Source: Streptomyces sp. Sge12
GTDB taxonomy: Bacteria > Actinomycetota > Actinomycetes > Streptomycetales > Streptomycetaceae
Reading direction: 5' to 3'
NCBI RefSeq assembly: GCF_002080455.1
Contig: NZ_CP020555.1
Span: 3,960,001-4,024,000 of the forward strand
DNA length: 64,000 nt
Shown here one piece after another: positions 51,254-59,166 of this stretch. The notes under the pieces were generated by a model. That model was not told where the DNA came from. It searched no databases and saw only the letters and a list, made by a program, of their open reading frames with translations. Within the stretch, counting starts at the first letter, position 1; each line of letters opens with the position of its first letter. Position numbers and translations under genes: made by a program.

Positions 51254-52078
51254 TTAACTGGTCAGCGCGGGCGGCGGGCCCTGGCTGCGGGGGCGTTCAT
51301 CGGTCATCCTGCCCCATACGATCATCCGGTAGGTGCTGGTGAACTCCGGGGTGCAGGTGGTCAGCGTGATGTACCGGCCCGCGGATGTGAATCCCGATCC
51401 CTCCGGCACCGGTTTGATGACCGCCACGTTCGTCGGCGGGGTCTGCGCGAGCGACGAGGTCATCTCGTACGTGTAGTAGGCGTCCCGGGTCTCGACCACC
51501 ACGGGGTCCCCGGGCACCAGCCGGTTGATGTAGCGGAACGGCTCGCCGTGGGTGTTGCGGTGTCCGGCCACCGCGAAGTTGCCCTCTTTGTCGGCCGGCA
51601 TCGCCGTCTTCAGCGCGCCCTCGCCGTAGTGCCCGACCATGCCCCGGTCCAGCACCTTCGGCTTGCTGATGCCCTCCGCCACCGGGACCTTCACGTCCAG
51701 TTTCGGGATGTGCAGGATGGCGAAGCCCTGGCCGGGTTCGAAGGCCGTCACGGGCGGCGCGGCGGCCCCGGCGGTGCCCGGGTCCCGTTCCCAGGTCTGG
51801 CGCAGCGAGCCGGCGGCGCCGTTCGCCACCCGCTCCGCCAGGAGGTTCGTGTACCAGAGCTGGTAGGCGACGAACAGCAGCATCACCAGGCCGAGCGTGA
51901 TGAACAGCTCTCCGCCCAGCCGGCTCGCGATGACCACCGGGCCGCCCGAGGCCGGCCGCCTGCGCCGCCGCCCGCCCCGTCGCCGGGTGCGTCTGGCGGC
52001 CTGTTTCGCCGCTTCCTGGGCTGCCCTGCGTCGCGCGGCCCGGCCCTCCGTGGGCGCGGACGGCGCGACCGCGGTCAC
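51254..52078 (-). CDS. srtE1: Class E sortase (SrtE1-like)
   Basis: Second class E sortase. Seen: 274 aa from the GTG at 52078, which overlaps the amidotransferase stop (GTGA); a very basic cytoplasmic N-terminus (RRTRRRGGRRRRRPA), membrane helix at about 58-80, LHIPKLDVKVPVAEG typical of sortases, His173 in VAGHRNTHG, Cys242 in YITLTTCTPEF, Arg251 in YRMIVWG. It ends 13 bp before srtE2. Both probably act on LAXTG proteins; which one is the main enzyme cannot be told from sequence. Confidence 0.92.
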   Translation of the reverse strand: MTAVAPSAPTEGRAARRRAAQEAAKQAARRTRRRGGRRRRRPASGGPVVIASRLGGELFITLGLVMLLFVAYQLWYTNLLAERVANGAAGSLRQTWERDPGTAGAAAPPVTAFEPGQGFAILHIPKLDVKVPVAEGISKPKVLDRGMVGHYGEGALKTAMPADKEGNFAVAGHRNTHGEPFRYINRLVPGDPVVVETRDAYYTYEMTSSLAQTPPTNVAVIKPVPEGSGFTSAGRYITLTTCTPEFTSTYRMIVWGRMTDERPRSQGPPPALTS

Positions 52079-52713
52079 GCGACGGCCTTGCCCACCACCG
52101 GGGCGAGCCCCACCGAGCGCTCCACCGCGCCCGCGTCCCCGCACCGCACGAGCCAGTTGGCGAGCATCCGGTGCCCCCACTCGGTCAGCACGGACTCGGG
52201 GTGGAACTGCACACCCTCGACGTCGTGCTCCCGGTGGCGCAGGCCCATGATGATCCCGTCCTCGGTCCGCGCCGTGACCTCCAGCGCGTCGGGCAGCGTG
52301 CCGGGCTCGGCGGCGAGGGAGTGGTAGCGGGTGGCGGTGAACGGCGACGGCAGTCCCTCGAACACTCCGAGGCCCTCGTGCAGCACGGGCGAGGTCTTGC
52401 CGTGCAGCAGCTCCGGCGCCCGGCCCACGACGCCGCCGTAGGCGACCGCCATCGACTGCATGCCGAGGCAGACGCCGAAGACGGGGACGGCCGTCCGCGC
52501 GCAGTGGCGGACCATGTCGATGCAGACGCCCGCCTCCTCCGGCGTTCCGGGGCCGGGGGACAGCAGCACGCCGTCGAAGCCGTCCTGCGCGTGCGCGAGC
52601 CCGACCTCGTCGTTGCGCAGCACCTCGCATTCGGCGCCGAGCTGGTAGAGGTACTGGACCAGGTTGAAGACAAAGCTGTCGTAGTTGTCCACAACCAGAA
52701 TGCGCGCGCTCAC
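52075..52713 (-). CDS. pabA: PabA/TrpG-type glutamine amidotransferase (anthranilate or aminodeoxychorismate synthase component II)
   Basis: Class I glutamine amidotransferase delivering ammonia to a chorismate-using partner. Seen: 212 aa from a GTG at 52713 (GGGAG upstream); ILVVDNYDSFVFNLVQYL, catalytic Cys82 in VFGVCLGMQS, and the His171/Glu173 pair in VQFHPESVLTEWG. No component I gene is near. It overlaps the 58-aa membrane protein upstream and the sortase gene downstream (GTGA in both cases). A trpG/pabA gene next to pknB is also known from Mycobacterium. Confidence 0.9.
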   Translation of the reverse strand: MSARILVVDNYDSFVFNLVQYLYQLGAECEVLRNDEVGLAHAQDGFDGVLLSPGPGTPEEAGVCIDMVRHCARTAVPVFGVCLGMQSMAVAYGGVVGRAPELLHGKTSPVLHEGLGVFEGLPSPFTATRYHSLAAEPGTLPDALEVTARTEDGIIMGLRHREHDVEGVQFHPESVLTEWGHRMLANWLVRCGDAGAVERSVGLAPVVGKAVA

Positions 52714-52886
52714 GGAGTGGCTCCCGATCCCTCGTCCACCGTCACATCGTTGAACGGAAGCAGCGGCTCGGCCCACGGGAAGACGTACTGGAACAGTACG
52801 AAGACCACCGCGAGGACCAGTACGAGCGAGATCAGCGCGCGTACCCACGCGTTTCCCGGCAGGTGCCGCCAGATCCAGCCGTACAT
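52710..52886 (-). CDS. 58-aa single-pass membrane protein
   Basis: Small protein below common length cut-offs. Read directly from the minus strand: ATG at 52886, stop at 52710-52712; MYGWIWRHLPGNAWVRAL, then the membrane helix ISLVLVLAVVFVLFQYVF, and an acidic C-terminus (NDVTVDEGSGATP). Its TGA overlaps the pabA GTG (GTGA), showing that it is translated and coupled. Its length and aromatic start resemble small conserved Streptomyces membrane proteins near sortase genes; function unknown. Confidence 0.75.
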   Translation of the reverse strand: MYGWIWRHLPGNAWVRALISLVLVLAVVFVLFQYVFPWAEPLLPFNDVTVDEGSGATP

Positions 52887-52976
52887 GCCCGCCCGATTCC
52901 TTTTCGTCCACGTTCGTTCAACGCACCGCGGGGGCGGTACGCGAACAGACTAAAGGCAGCGGCCCGAAAGGGTGGG

Positions 52977-53738
52977 TCACCCGGACAAACCCTCCGGCCG
53001 GCCCCGGTCCGCGCTGCGCGTCCCGGTCAGCTCCGCCCAGACGACCAGCCGGTGGCTGTGTCCCCATTCCGGGTCGCAGGTCGTCAGCGTCAGATAGCGG
53101 CCGGGCGCCGTGAACGGCGATTTCTCGGGGACCGGGTCGACGACGGCGACGTCGGTGGGCAGGGTGCGCAGGGGGCCGCCGCGGACGGTGTACGTGTACC
53201 AGGTGCTCGCGTCCTTGAGGATCACCTCGTCGCCCGGACGCAGGTCCGGGAAGTCCTTGAAGGGGTCCCCGTAGGTGCGCCGGTGTCCTGCCACCGAGAA
53301 GTTGCCGACGGCGCCGAGGCCGGCGGTGGCGGCGTAGTGGCCCAGGCCCTTCTTCAGCAGTTCGGGGTCCGTGCCCTCCAGGACCGGCTTGACCCAGTCC
53401 CGGCCGAAGCGCGGAACGTACATCTCGGCGAAGGCCCGGCCGGCGGGCTGGCGCTCGGGCCCGGGCCCGGCCTGGGGCGCCGGGGCGGGGGCGGTGGGCG
53501 GTGCGGGGGCGGGAGCCGGGGCGGGGGCGGGGGCCGCCGCCCAGCGGTCGCGCATCCGGTCCATCTCCCCGTCCATGGCCCGGTCGGCCTTGACCCCGGT
53601 CCACAGCAGGACGTAGGCGACGAAGAGCACGATCAGGGTGCCCGCCGTCAGGCACACCTCGCTGAACGTCCGTACCACCAGGCGCAGTACGACGTCAGGA
53701 CGGACCCGATCACGGGGTGGGCGCCACCGGCTTCGCAT
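52977..53738 (-). CDS. Third class E-type sortase with Ala/Pro repeat linker
   Basis: Sortase with a divergent architecture. Seen: 253 aa; basic N-terminus, membrane helix at about 27-48 (VCLTAGTLIVLFVAYVLL), an Ala/Pro repeat (70-93), catalytic His152 in VAGHRRTYGDPF, Cys221 in YLTLTTCDPEWG, Arg230 in HSHRLVVW. The residues after the Cys differ from SrtE1/E2 (CDPEWGHS instead of CTPEF/CTPVY), hinting at a different substrate. Its ATG at 53738 lies 29 bp inside the DUF881 gene. Confidence 0.88.
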   Translation of the reverse strand: MRSRWRPPRDRVRPDVVLRLVVRTFSEVCLTAGTLIVLFVAYVLLWTGVKADRAMDGEMDRMRDRWAAAPAPAPAPAPAPPTAPAPAPQAGPGPERQPAGRAFAEMYVPRFGRDWVKPVLEGTDPELLKKGLGHYAATAGLGAVGNFSVAGHRRTYGDPFKDFPDLRPGDEVILKDASTWYTYTVRGGPLRTLPTDVAVVDPVPEKSPFTAPGRYLTLTTCDPEWGHSHRLVVWAELTGTRSADRGRPEGLSG

Positions 53739-54483
53739 AGTGGAGGTCCACTGTGCCGGAGTACCCGGGAAGTGTCAGCGCCTTGTGCTCGTCCACTTTC
53801 CAGCCGAGCCCGTACGCGTTCACGTACAGCTGGTAGTTCTGCAGGGCCGGGGAGGCGGCGAGGGCCTTCTTCATCGCGGCCGGGTCGCCGACGGCGGAGA
53901 TCTTGTACGGCGGCGAGTAGACCCGGCCCTGGAGGATCAGGGTGTTGCCCACGCAGCGGACCGCGCTGGTGGAGATCAGCCGCTGGTCCATGACCTGGAT
54001 GCCCTCGGCACCGCCCTGCCAGAGGGCGTTGACCACGGCCTGCAGGTCCTGCTGGTGGATCACCAGGTCGTTGGGCTGCGGTTCGGGCACGTTGGGGATG
54101 CGGGCGGTGGCGTTCGGCGGGGCGTCGTTGAGGGTGACCGTCAGGCCCTTGCCGGTCAGCTCCTCGGTGCCGGAGGCCGCGCGCAGGGCGGCCAGCTTGG
54201 CGTCCTCCGCCTTGGTGCTGCCGTCGTCACGGTCGGCGAGGGCGTCCACCCGGCCGCGTGCCGCCGCGGTGCTCTGCTCCAGCGCCGCGTTGTCCTGGCT
54301 GCGCTCCTTGATGAGGTCCGACAGCTTCAGGAGTGATGCATCCGTCCGGATGTTCGTACCCTTGGAGGTGTTGAAACTGGTGACGAAGAGCAGCCCGGCC
54401 AGGGCGAAGACGGCGGCCGTCAGCAGCCGGACCGGTCTGGCCCGGCGACGGGGACCCGCGGAGGAGTCGTCGGAATTGCTCAA
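53710..54483 (-). CDS. DUF881 family membrane protein
   Basis: Conserved actinobacterial/firmicute protein next to division genes. Seen: about 257 aa; N-terminal membrane helix (RLLTAAVFALAGLLFVTSF), predicted coiled coil (SDLIKERSQDNAALEQST), then a periplasmic-side domain with GKGLTVTLNDAPP, HQQDLQAVVNALWQGGAEGIQVMDQRL and YSPPYKISAVGDP. The start is chosen as TTG at 54483, which has AAGGAGAAGGG upstream; a GTG at 54507 would extend it by eight residues. Divergent from crgA. Confidence 0.85.
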   Translation of the reverse strand: MSNSDDSSAGPRRRARPVRLLTAAVFALAGLLFVTSFNTSKGTNIRTDASLLKLSDLIKERSQDNAALEQSTAAARGRVDALADRDDGSTKAEDAKLAALRAASGTEELTGKGLTVTLNDAPPNATARIPNVPEPQPNDLVIHQQDLQAVVNALWQGGAEGIQVMDQRLISTSAVRCVGNTLILQGRVYSPPYKISAVGDPAAMKKALAASPALQNYQLYVNAYGLGWKVDEHKALTLPGYSGTVDLHYAKPVAPTP

Positions 54484-54574
54484 CGTACCCTTCTCCTTCA
54501 ACGCCACAGGTCCACTACGCTAACGGACGCCCGGGGCAGGCAAGGTCCCCAGCGCATCGACAGGAGAGCCCCTC

Positions 54575-54829
54575 GTGCCGAAGTCACGTATCCGCAAGAA
54601 GGACGACTACACGCCGCCGCCCACGCGGCAGCCGCAGAGCATCCGGCTCACGAATCGCAGCTGGGTCGCTCCGGTCATGCTGGCGTTCTTCCTGATCGGA
54701 CTCGCGTGGATCGTCGTTTTCTACGTGACCGAGACCCAGCTGCCGATCGAGGCGCTGGGCAATTGGAACATTGTGGTTGGTTTCGGCTTTATCGCTGCCG
54801 GATTCGGCGTATCCACGCAGTGGAAGTAG
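54575..54829 (+). CDS. crgA: Cell division protein CrgA
   Basis: Small membrane protein that inhibits or coordinates FtsZ-ring formation in Streptomyces. Seen: 84 aa from a GTG at 54575 after GGAGAG; MPKSRIRKKDDYTPPP at the N-terminus, two membrane helices (APVMLAFFLIGLAWIVVFYV and NIVVGFGFIAAGFGVSTQW). Typical size and motif order for CrgA. Confidence 0.96.
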   Translation: MPKSRIRKKDDYTPPPTRQPQSIRLTNRSWVAPVMLAFFLIGLAWIVVFYVTETQLPIEALGNWNIVVGFGFIAAGFGVSTQWK

Positions 54830-54865
54830 CACCCCACAGCCCCTGATGGAAGCTCTCCCCATGAG

Positions 54866-54929
54866 TTATCCACAGCGTCATCCACACCTGAGGAAAAGAC
54901 AGAAGATCTGTGGATAACTCTGTGGAGAG
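54866..54929. other. DnaA-box cluster
   Basis: In the 115-bp gap between crgA and the rhomboid gene: TTATCCACA (54866-54874), TCATCCACA (54878-54886, one mismatch), TGTGGATAA (54909-54917, exact box on the other strand), TGTGGAGAG (54921-54929, two mismatches). The surrounding 60 bp are AT-richer than average. Confidence 0.7.
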
Positions 54930-54944
54930 TTGACGCCGGTGTGA

Positions 54945-55820
54945 TCAGGTGAGTTCCGCGGTGCGGGCCAGGATCACCGTCGCGGCCAGCAGGAACGTCA
55001 CCGCGCAGGTGCCCCACTGGACGAGTGCGCGATTCCTGCCGGCGGCAGGCATGAGCATGCCCAGACCCACCAGCGCACCGGTGACCAGGCCGCCCACATG
55101 GGCCTGCCAGGACACGCTGAGCGCACCGCCGAGCGGTACGAAGGTCAGCACGAGCATCAGCACGACCATGACGATCACCGGCCGCATCTCGTACCGCAGC
55201 CGCTTCGCCAGCACGACGGTGGCGCCGAGCAGGCCGAAGACGGCACCAGAGGCGCCGAGGGTCGGGACGTACGGCTCGGTCAGCAGATAGACGAGCGCGC
55301 TGCCGCCCAGGCCCGAGAGCAGGAAGACCGCGAGGTAGCGGACCCGGCCGAGCGCCGCCTCCAGCGGGCCGCCGATCACCCACAGGGCGATCATGTTGCC
55401 GATGATGTGCCACCACTCCAGGTGCAGGAACACCGAGGTCAGCAGCCGGTGGTACTCGCCTGTGGAAACTCCGTGGATCGGGCCGCCGAGGTACTCCCGG
55501 TACCGGCCGATCAGCTCCAGCTGGATCGCGAGCGCCGGGTCGGAGAGCGCCACGAGGAACACCAGCACATTGATCCCGATGAGGATCTTGGTCATCAGGT
55601 GGGGGTCGGCGGCGACCACCCCGCCCGCGACGGTGCGCGGCGCGTTCGCGGTCGGCCGGTGCCCGGTGCCGGAGCCCTCGCGGACGCATTCGGGGCACTG
55701 GAAGCCCACCGAGGCGCTGATCATGCACTCGGGGCAGATGGGGCGCTCGCAGCGGGTGCAGCGGATCCCCGTGTCGCGGTCCGGGTGGCGGTAGCAGCCC
55801 GGCAGACGGTCGGTGTCCAT
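54945..55820 (-). CDS. Rhomboid intramembrane serine protease
   Basis: Seen: 291 aa; N-terminal B-box-like zinc-binding segment with four CxxC-type pairs (CYRHPD, CTRCERPICPECM, CPECV), then six membrane helices with the catalytic Ser191 in LGASGAVFG and His241 in WQAHVGG, and the HLEWWHIIGNM segment after the first helix (rhomboid WR-like loop). The zinc finger before the protease fold is a common actinobacterial variant. Substrate unknown. Confidence 0.92.
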   Translation of the reverse strand: MDTDRLPGCYRHPDRDTGIRCTRCERPICPECMISASVGFQCPECVREGSGTGHRPTANAPRTVAGGVVAADPHLMTKILIGINVLVFLVALSDPALAIQLELIGRYREYLGGPIHGVSTGEYHRLLTSVFLHLEWWHIIGNMIALWVIGGPLEAALGRVRYLAVFLLSGLGGSALVYLLTEPYVPTLGASGAVFGLLGATVVLAKRLRYEMRPVIVMVVLMLVLTFVPLGGALSVSWQAHVGGLVTGALVGLGMLMPAAGRNRALVQWGTCAVTFLLAATVILARTAELT

Positions 55821-55957
55821 CGGTTCCCTCGATCAGCGGCGAGGCAGGGGGGCGCCCCGCCGGTCCCGTACGTATCCAGTACGGACGGGCGGGGCCGAAA
55901 GGTTCCCGGGAGCGGGGCCGGGGCACGGGCCGGGGACCGGCCCGGAGGACCGGTGGG

Positions 55958-56485
55958 TCAGCGCCGCTCGACGACCACGGACTGGATGATCACGTCGTCC
56001 AGCGGGCGCTCGGTGCGCGGGTTGGTGGCACTGCCGGCGATCGCGTCCACGACCTTCTGGCTGGCCGGGTCGGCGACCTCGCCGAAGATGGTGTGCTTGC
56101 GCGTCAGCCAGGCGGTGGGTGCGACCGTGATGAAGAACTGCGAGCCGTTGGTGCCCGGGCCCGCGTTGGCCATCGCGAGCAGGTACGGCTTGGTGAAGGC
56201 CAGGTCGGGGTGGAACTCGTCCGCGAAGCGGTAGCCCGGACCGCCGGTGCCGTTGCCCAGCGGGTCGCCGCCCTGGATCATGAAGCCGCTGATGACGCGG
56301 TGGAAGACGGTGCCGTCGTACAGCGGGTCCGTGGTCTTCTGGCCGTCGGTGGGCCGGGTCCACTCGCGGGCGCCCGTGGCCAGCTCGACGAAGTTCCGGA
56401 CGGTCTTCGGAGCGAAGTTCTCCAGCAGCTCGACCACGATGTCGCCGTGGGTCGTCTTCAGGGTGGCGTAGAGCTTCTCGGCCAC
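55958..56485 (-). CDS. ppiA: Cyclophilin-type peptidyl-prolyl cis-trans isomerase
   Basis: Cytoplasmic proline isomerase. Seen: 175 aa from the GTG at 56485 after GGAAGG; LKTTHGDIVVELLENFAPKTVRNFVELA, GTVFHRVISGFMIQGGDP, NGSQFFITV, LTRKHTIFGEV. No signal peptide. Upstream in-frame ATGs would make it longer but lie on the ribosome site side. Convergence and order (rhomboid, ppiA) match the oriC region of actinobacteria. Confidence 0.93.
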   Translation of the reverse strand: MAEKLYATLKTTHGDIVVELLENFAPKTVRNFVELATGAREWTRPTDGQKTTDPLYDGTVFHRVISGFMIQGGDPLGNGTGGPGYRFADEFHPDLAFTKPYLLAMANAGPGTNGSQFFITVAPTAWLTRKHTIFGEVADPASQKVVDAIAGSATNPRTERPLDDVIIQSVVVERR

Positions 56486-56577
56486 GGATCTGCCTTCCAT
56501 AGTCATCACTGTCGGTCCAGATGGTCGCACGGAGCGCTCCGCGGCACTGAAATCGTCCACCCGTATGCCCTGTCACG

Positions 56578-56605
56578 CATGCCTGTCCGCGATATGGCAG
56601 GCATG
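56578..56605. repeat. Inverted repeat in the ppiA/DUF5324 gap
   Basis: CATGCCTG (56578-56585) and CAGGCATG (56598-56605) with a 12-base spacer, in the divergent promoter region. Possible operator. Confidence 0.35.
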
Positions 56606-56659
56606 ATCCGTCAAAGGGTGGAAAGGTGAACTGTGTCCGCCACCGAGGAGGAGGATCCC

Positions 56660-57340
56660 GTGACCGGCAAGGAGAGCATGCGCCTGGCAGCCGAGAGTGC
56701 CAGGGAGAGTGTGCGTCACGCGACGGAAGTGGTGGCACCGTACGCGGAATCCGCCAGGGACGCCGCGGTGCACTACGCCCAGGAAGCGAACGAGCGGCTG
56801 GCACCCAAGGTGTCGTACGCGGCGAGCAGCGCCGCCCAGCACGCCCGTTCGACGTACGACTGCCACCTGCATCCCCGGCTCAAGGCGGCGCGGGCCCATG
56901 TCCCGCCCCCCGTCGACCGCGCGGCGACACAGGCAGCACGGGCGGCGCGGCAGGCCGCCGACTACACGCAGCCGAAGATCGAGAGCGCGATCGCGGCCGC
57001 CACCCCGATGGCGGAGGAGGCCGCGTCACGTTCGACGGCCGCCTTCGCCGCGCTCCGCGGCCAGGTGACGGCCAAGGAGGTGCAGAAGCTGGTGCGGCGT
57101 CATCAACGGCGCGAGCGCAACGGCAAGATCCTGCGCGGGGCCGCCCTGGTCGGCGTACTGGCGTGTGCCGCCTATGCGGCGTGGAGGTGGTGGGACCAGC
57201 AGTCGAATCCGGACTGGCTCGTCGAACCGCCGGCGGCCACCGAGCTGTCGGCACGCGACGCGGCGCCGGCTAGCTTCGACGACGAGCTGGCGGAGAAGGA
57301 GCGCGAGGCCGGGTCCGGCCCGGAGGACAAGCAGCTCTGA
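56660..57340 (+). CDS. DUF5324 family protein
   Basis: Alanine-rich protein conserved in Streptomyces. Seen: 226 aa from the GTG at 56660, directly after GAGGAGGAGGA, which is why this start is preferred over a GTG 27 bp upstream whose first codons are the ribosome site itself. Long amphipathic Ala/Glu-rich helices (SARESVRHATEVVAPYAESA), one membrane helix (ILRGAALVGVLACAAYAAW), then an acidic C-terminus. Function unknown. Confidence 0.8.
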   Translation: MTGKESMRLAAESARESVRHATEVVAPYAESARDAAVHYAQEANERLAPKVSYAASSAAQHARSTYDCHLHPRLKAARAHVPPPVDRAATQAARAARQAADYTQPKIESAIAAATPMAEEAASRSTAAFAALRGQVTAKEVQKLVRRHQRRERNGKILRGAALVGVLACAAYAAWRWWDQQSNPDWLVEPPAATELSARDAAPASFDDELAEKEREAGSGPEDKQL

Positions 57341-57348
57341 TCGGCGCA

Positions 57349-57394
57349 CGCGAAGGGGCCCGGATCCGTTCACCAGGATCCGGGCCCCTTCGCG
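57349..57394. terminator. Bidirectional terminator between DUF5324 and LysM genes
   Basis: Perfect 19-bp stem CGCGAAGGGGCCCGGATCC (57349-57367) with 57376-57394 and an eight-base loop. Confidence 0.8.
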
Positions 57395-57417
57395 TCGCCG
57401 TGGTCCGCGCGCGGCCC

Positions 57418-57972
57418 TCAGCCGGGGAGGGTGAGGAGCATGCCCGGGCGGACGAGGTCGGGGTTGGCGCCGACGACCCCCCGGTTCATGGCGTAGAGCT
57501 CGCGCCAGCGGGCCTCGTTGCCCAGCTCGGTGCGGGCGATCGACGGGAGCGAGTCGCCGGCCTTGACCGTGTACGTGCGCTTCCTGGCGGTGGGCCCGGG
57601 CTTGGCCACGGGGGCAGCCGGTACCGCCTTGTGCGCGGCCGAATGGGGTGTGGGCGTGTGCAGGGCGCCCGGCGCGGTCGCGGAGGAGGGCCCGGGCTTC
57701 GGCATCGCGGCGGGCCGCGGCGGCGCGGGCACGGCCTTGTGCGCGGCGGACCCGGGGGTCGGGGTCGCGGGGGCCGGGGTGGCGGGGCCTCGCTTGGGCG
57801 GCGCCGCAGCCGCCATGCGCTCGGCGGCGGCCCGGGTGGCCGAGGCGGCGTCGGCCGCCGAGCCCGCGGAAGGCCTCCCCGCCTCCCCGGCTGCCTGCTG
57901 CTGCGCGTGCTCCTTCTCGGCACCACCCGGCGCCTTCTTCTTTTCGTATTTCAGGAAGTCGAAGAGTCCCAT
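57418..57972 (-). CDS. LysM domain protein without signal peptide
   Basis: Seen: 184 aa from the ATG at 57972 after CGGAGGC; a short start MGLFDFLKYEKKKAPGG, a long Ala/Pro-rich region with two related copies of HKAVPA...P, and a C-terminal LysM domain (YTVKAGDSLPSIARTELGNE...NPDLVRPGMLLTLPG). LysM domains bind peptidoglycan, but there is no hydrophobic export signal, so it may be a cytoplasmic BON/LysM-like protein or exported by another route. Confidence 0.82.
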   Translation of the reverse strand: MGLFDFLKYEKKKAPGGAEKEHAQQQAAGEAGRPSAGSAADAASATRAAAERMAAAAPPKRGPATPAPATPTPGSAAHKAVPAPPRPAAMPKPGPSSATAPGALHTPTPHSAAHKAVPAAPVAKPGPTARKRTYTVKAGDSLPSIARTELGNEARWRELYAMNRGVVGANPDLVRPGMLLTLPG

Positions 57973-58175
57973 GTCTGTACGCCTCCGGCGTGAGGGTGCC
58001 CCCTGATATCGATACCTCCCTCCACTGTCCTGCACCGGGCGCCGCACGGCCCTGCGACGGGGCTGTCCGGGGGACGCCGGTGCAGGGCGCACGCCGCCAC
58101 CGGGCCGGGAACACGACGGGAACGGACCGGGAAGGTGCGGCACCACCCTCGTGAGACACGATGGAGGAGATTTCT

Positions 58176-59081
58176 GTGATCATCAGACAGGCCGCGGAGC
58201 GGGTAGTGCTGGTCAGGCCCGGGCCCGGGCTCGTGAGCGCCGCGATCGTGGCAGGCCTGGACATCTGGGTGGTGACGGACCCCGAACCCCGGCCGGGGGA
58301 CGCCCGCATGCCCCCGGAGCTACCGCCCCAGCGCCTCCTGCGGGTGGACTTCGATGACGCGGCCGCGCTGCGCGCCCTGCTGACGGACACCGTCCTCACG
58401 CACGGGATCGGGCAGATCCTCCACCTCGCGAGCGATCTCGAACGGGGTCTCGGCCGCGGGTCCGCGGCCGCCGCCGAGGAAGTGGTGCGGGAACTCTCCG
58501 GGAGCCGCGGGAAGCCGGCGGGCCGGCTGCCGGACGCGGTGGCGGTCCGGCGCATCCTCAATCAGAGCCGGACCTCGGCCGTTCGCGCCGAGGAGGCGCG
58601 GACGGTCGGCGAGGCGTGCTCGCTGGCGGAGGACTTCCCGCTGCCCGTGGTCATCAAATCAGCCGACAAGAGCGGGTGTTGGTGGACCGTTGCGGTCCGC
58701 GACCGTCCCGAACTCGCCCGGTGGGCCGAACAGGCCGTCACCGCACGGCACTCGGCGCCGTATCTCGTCGAAGAGCTGCTGACCGGAGCCAAGTTCCGGG
58801 TGGAGACGCTGACGGTCGACGGAATGCACCTGGTGGCCGACATCGCACCCCAGGGAACGGCGGCTCCGCTGCACGACGCGGAGCAGGCCGGCATCCGCGC
58901 GACGGTACGGGCCCTGCTGGATCTGGCCGGGTACGAATCGGGCACCACACGGACGGACGTGCTGGTCAGCGCCCGGGGATCACGTATCGCGGCGGCCATG
59001 GAGCCGGACCGGGAACAGGCCGGTACCGACCGCTCCCGCACCGCGGCGGCGGGCGGTATCGAGAGGGGAACGGACCGGTAA
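58176..59081 (+). CDS. ATP-grasp-like protein, C-terminus degenerate
   Basis: Seen: about 301 aa from the GTG at 58176, seven bases after GGAGGAG (an ATG at 58161 lies upstream of the ribosome site). N-terminal Rossmann-like pre-ATP-grasp part (VVLVRPGPGLVSAAIVAGLD), then the ATP-grasp segment LPLPVVIKSADKSGCWW-like FPLPVVIKSADKSG and YLVEELLTGAKFRVETLTVDG. The metal-binding E...N motif expected near the C-terminus is not visible; the protein ends in a Arg/Thr-rich tail instead. It may be inactive or use an unusual site. A small secreted-peptide gene follows 85 bp downstream. Confidence 0.65.
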   Translation: MIIRQAAERVVLVRPGPGLVSAAIVAGLDIWVVTDPEPRPGDARMPPELPPQRLLRVDFDDAAALRALLTDTVLTHGIGQILHLASDLERGLGRGSAAAAEEVVRELSGSRGKPAGRLPDAVAVRRILNQSRTSAVRAEEARTVGEACSLAEDFPLPVVIKSADKSGCWWTVAVRDRPELARWAEQAVTARHSAPYLVEELLTGAKFRVETLTVDGMHLVADIAPQGTAAPLHDAEQAGIRATVRALLDLAGYESGTTRTDVLVSARGSRIAAAMEPDREQAGTDRSRTAAAGGIERGTDR

Positions 59082-59166
59082 GGGACTCGGCCACTCTTTG
59101 TCCTGTCGAGAGCGGCCACCGCACCACACGGGAGCCGCACCGGGTACACACCAGGGGGTTCCACAC

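Noticed and set aside
52685..52693. TTGTCCACA DnaA-box match
   Set aside because: It lies inside the amidotransferase gene and encodes part of the conserved VVDNYDS motif, so codon constraint explains it.
53485..53545. Tandem GGGGGCGGG-type repeat as a possible regulatory repeat or CRISPR-like array
   Set aside because: It is the coding sequence of the Ala/Pro linker of the third sortase.
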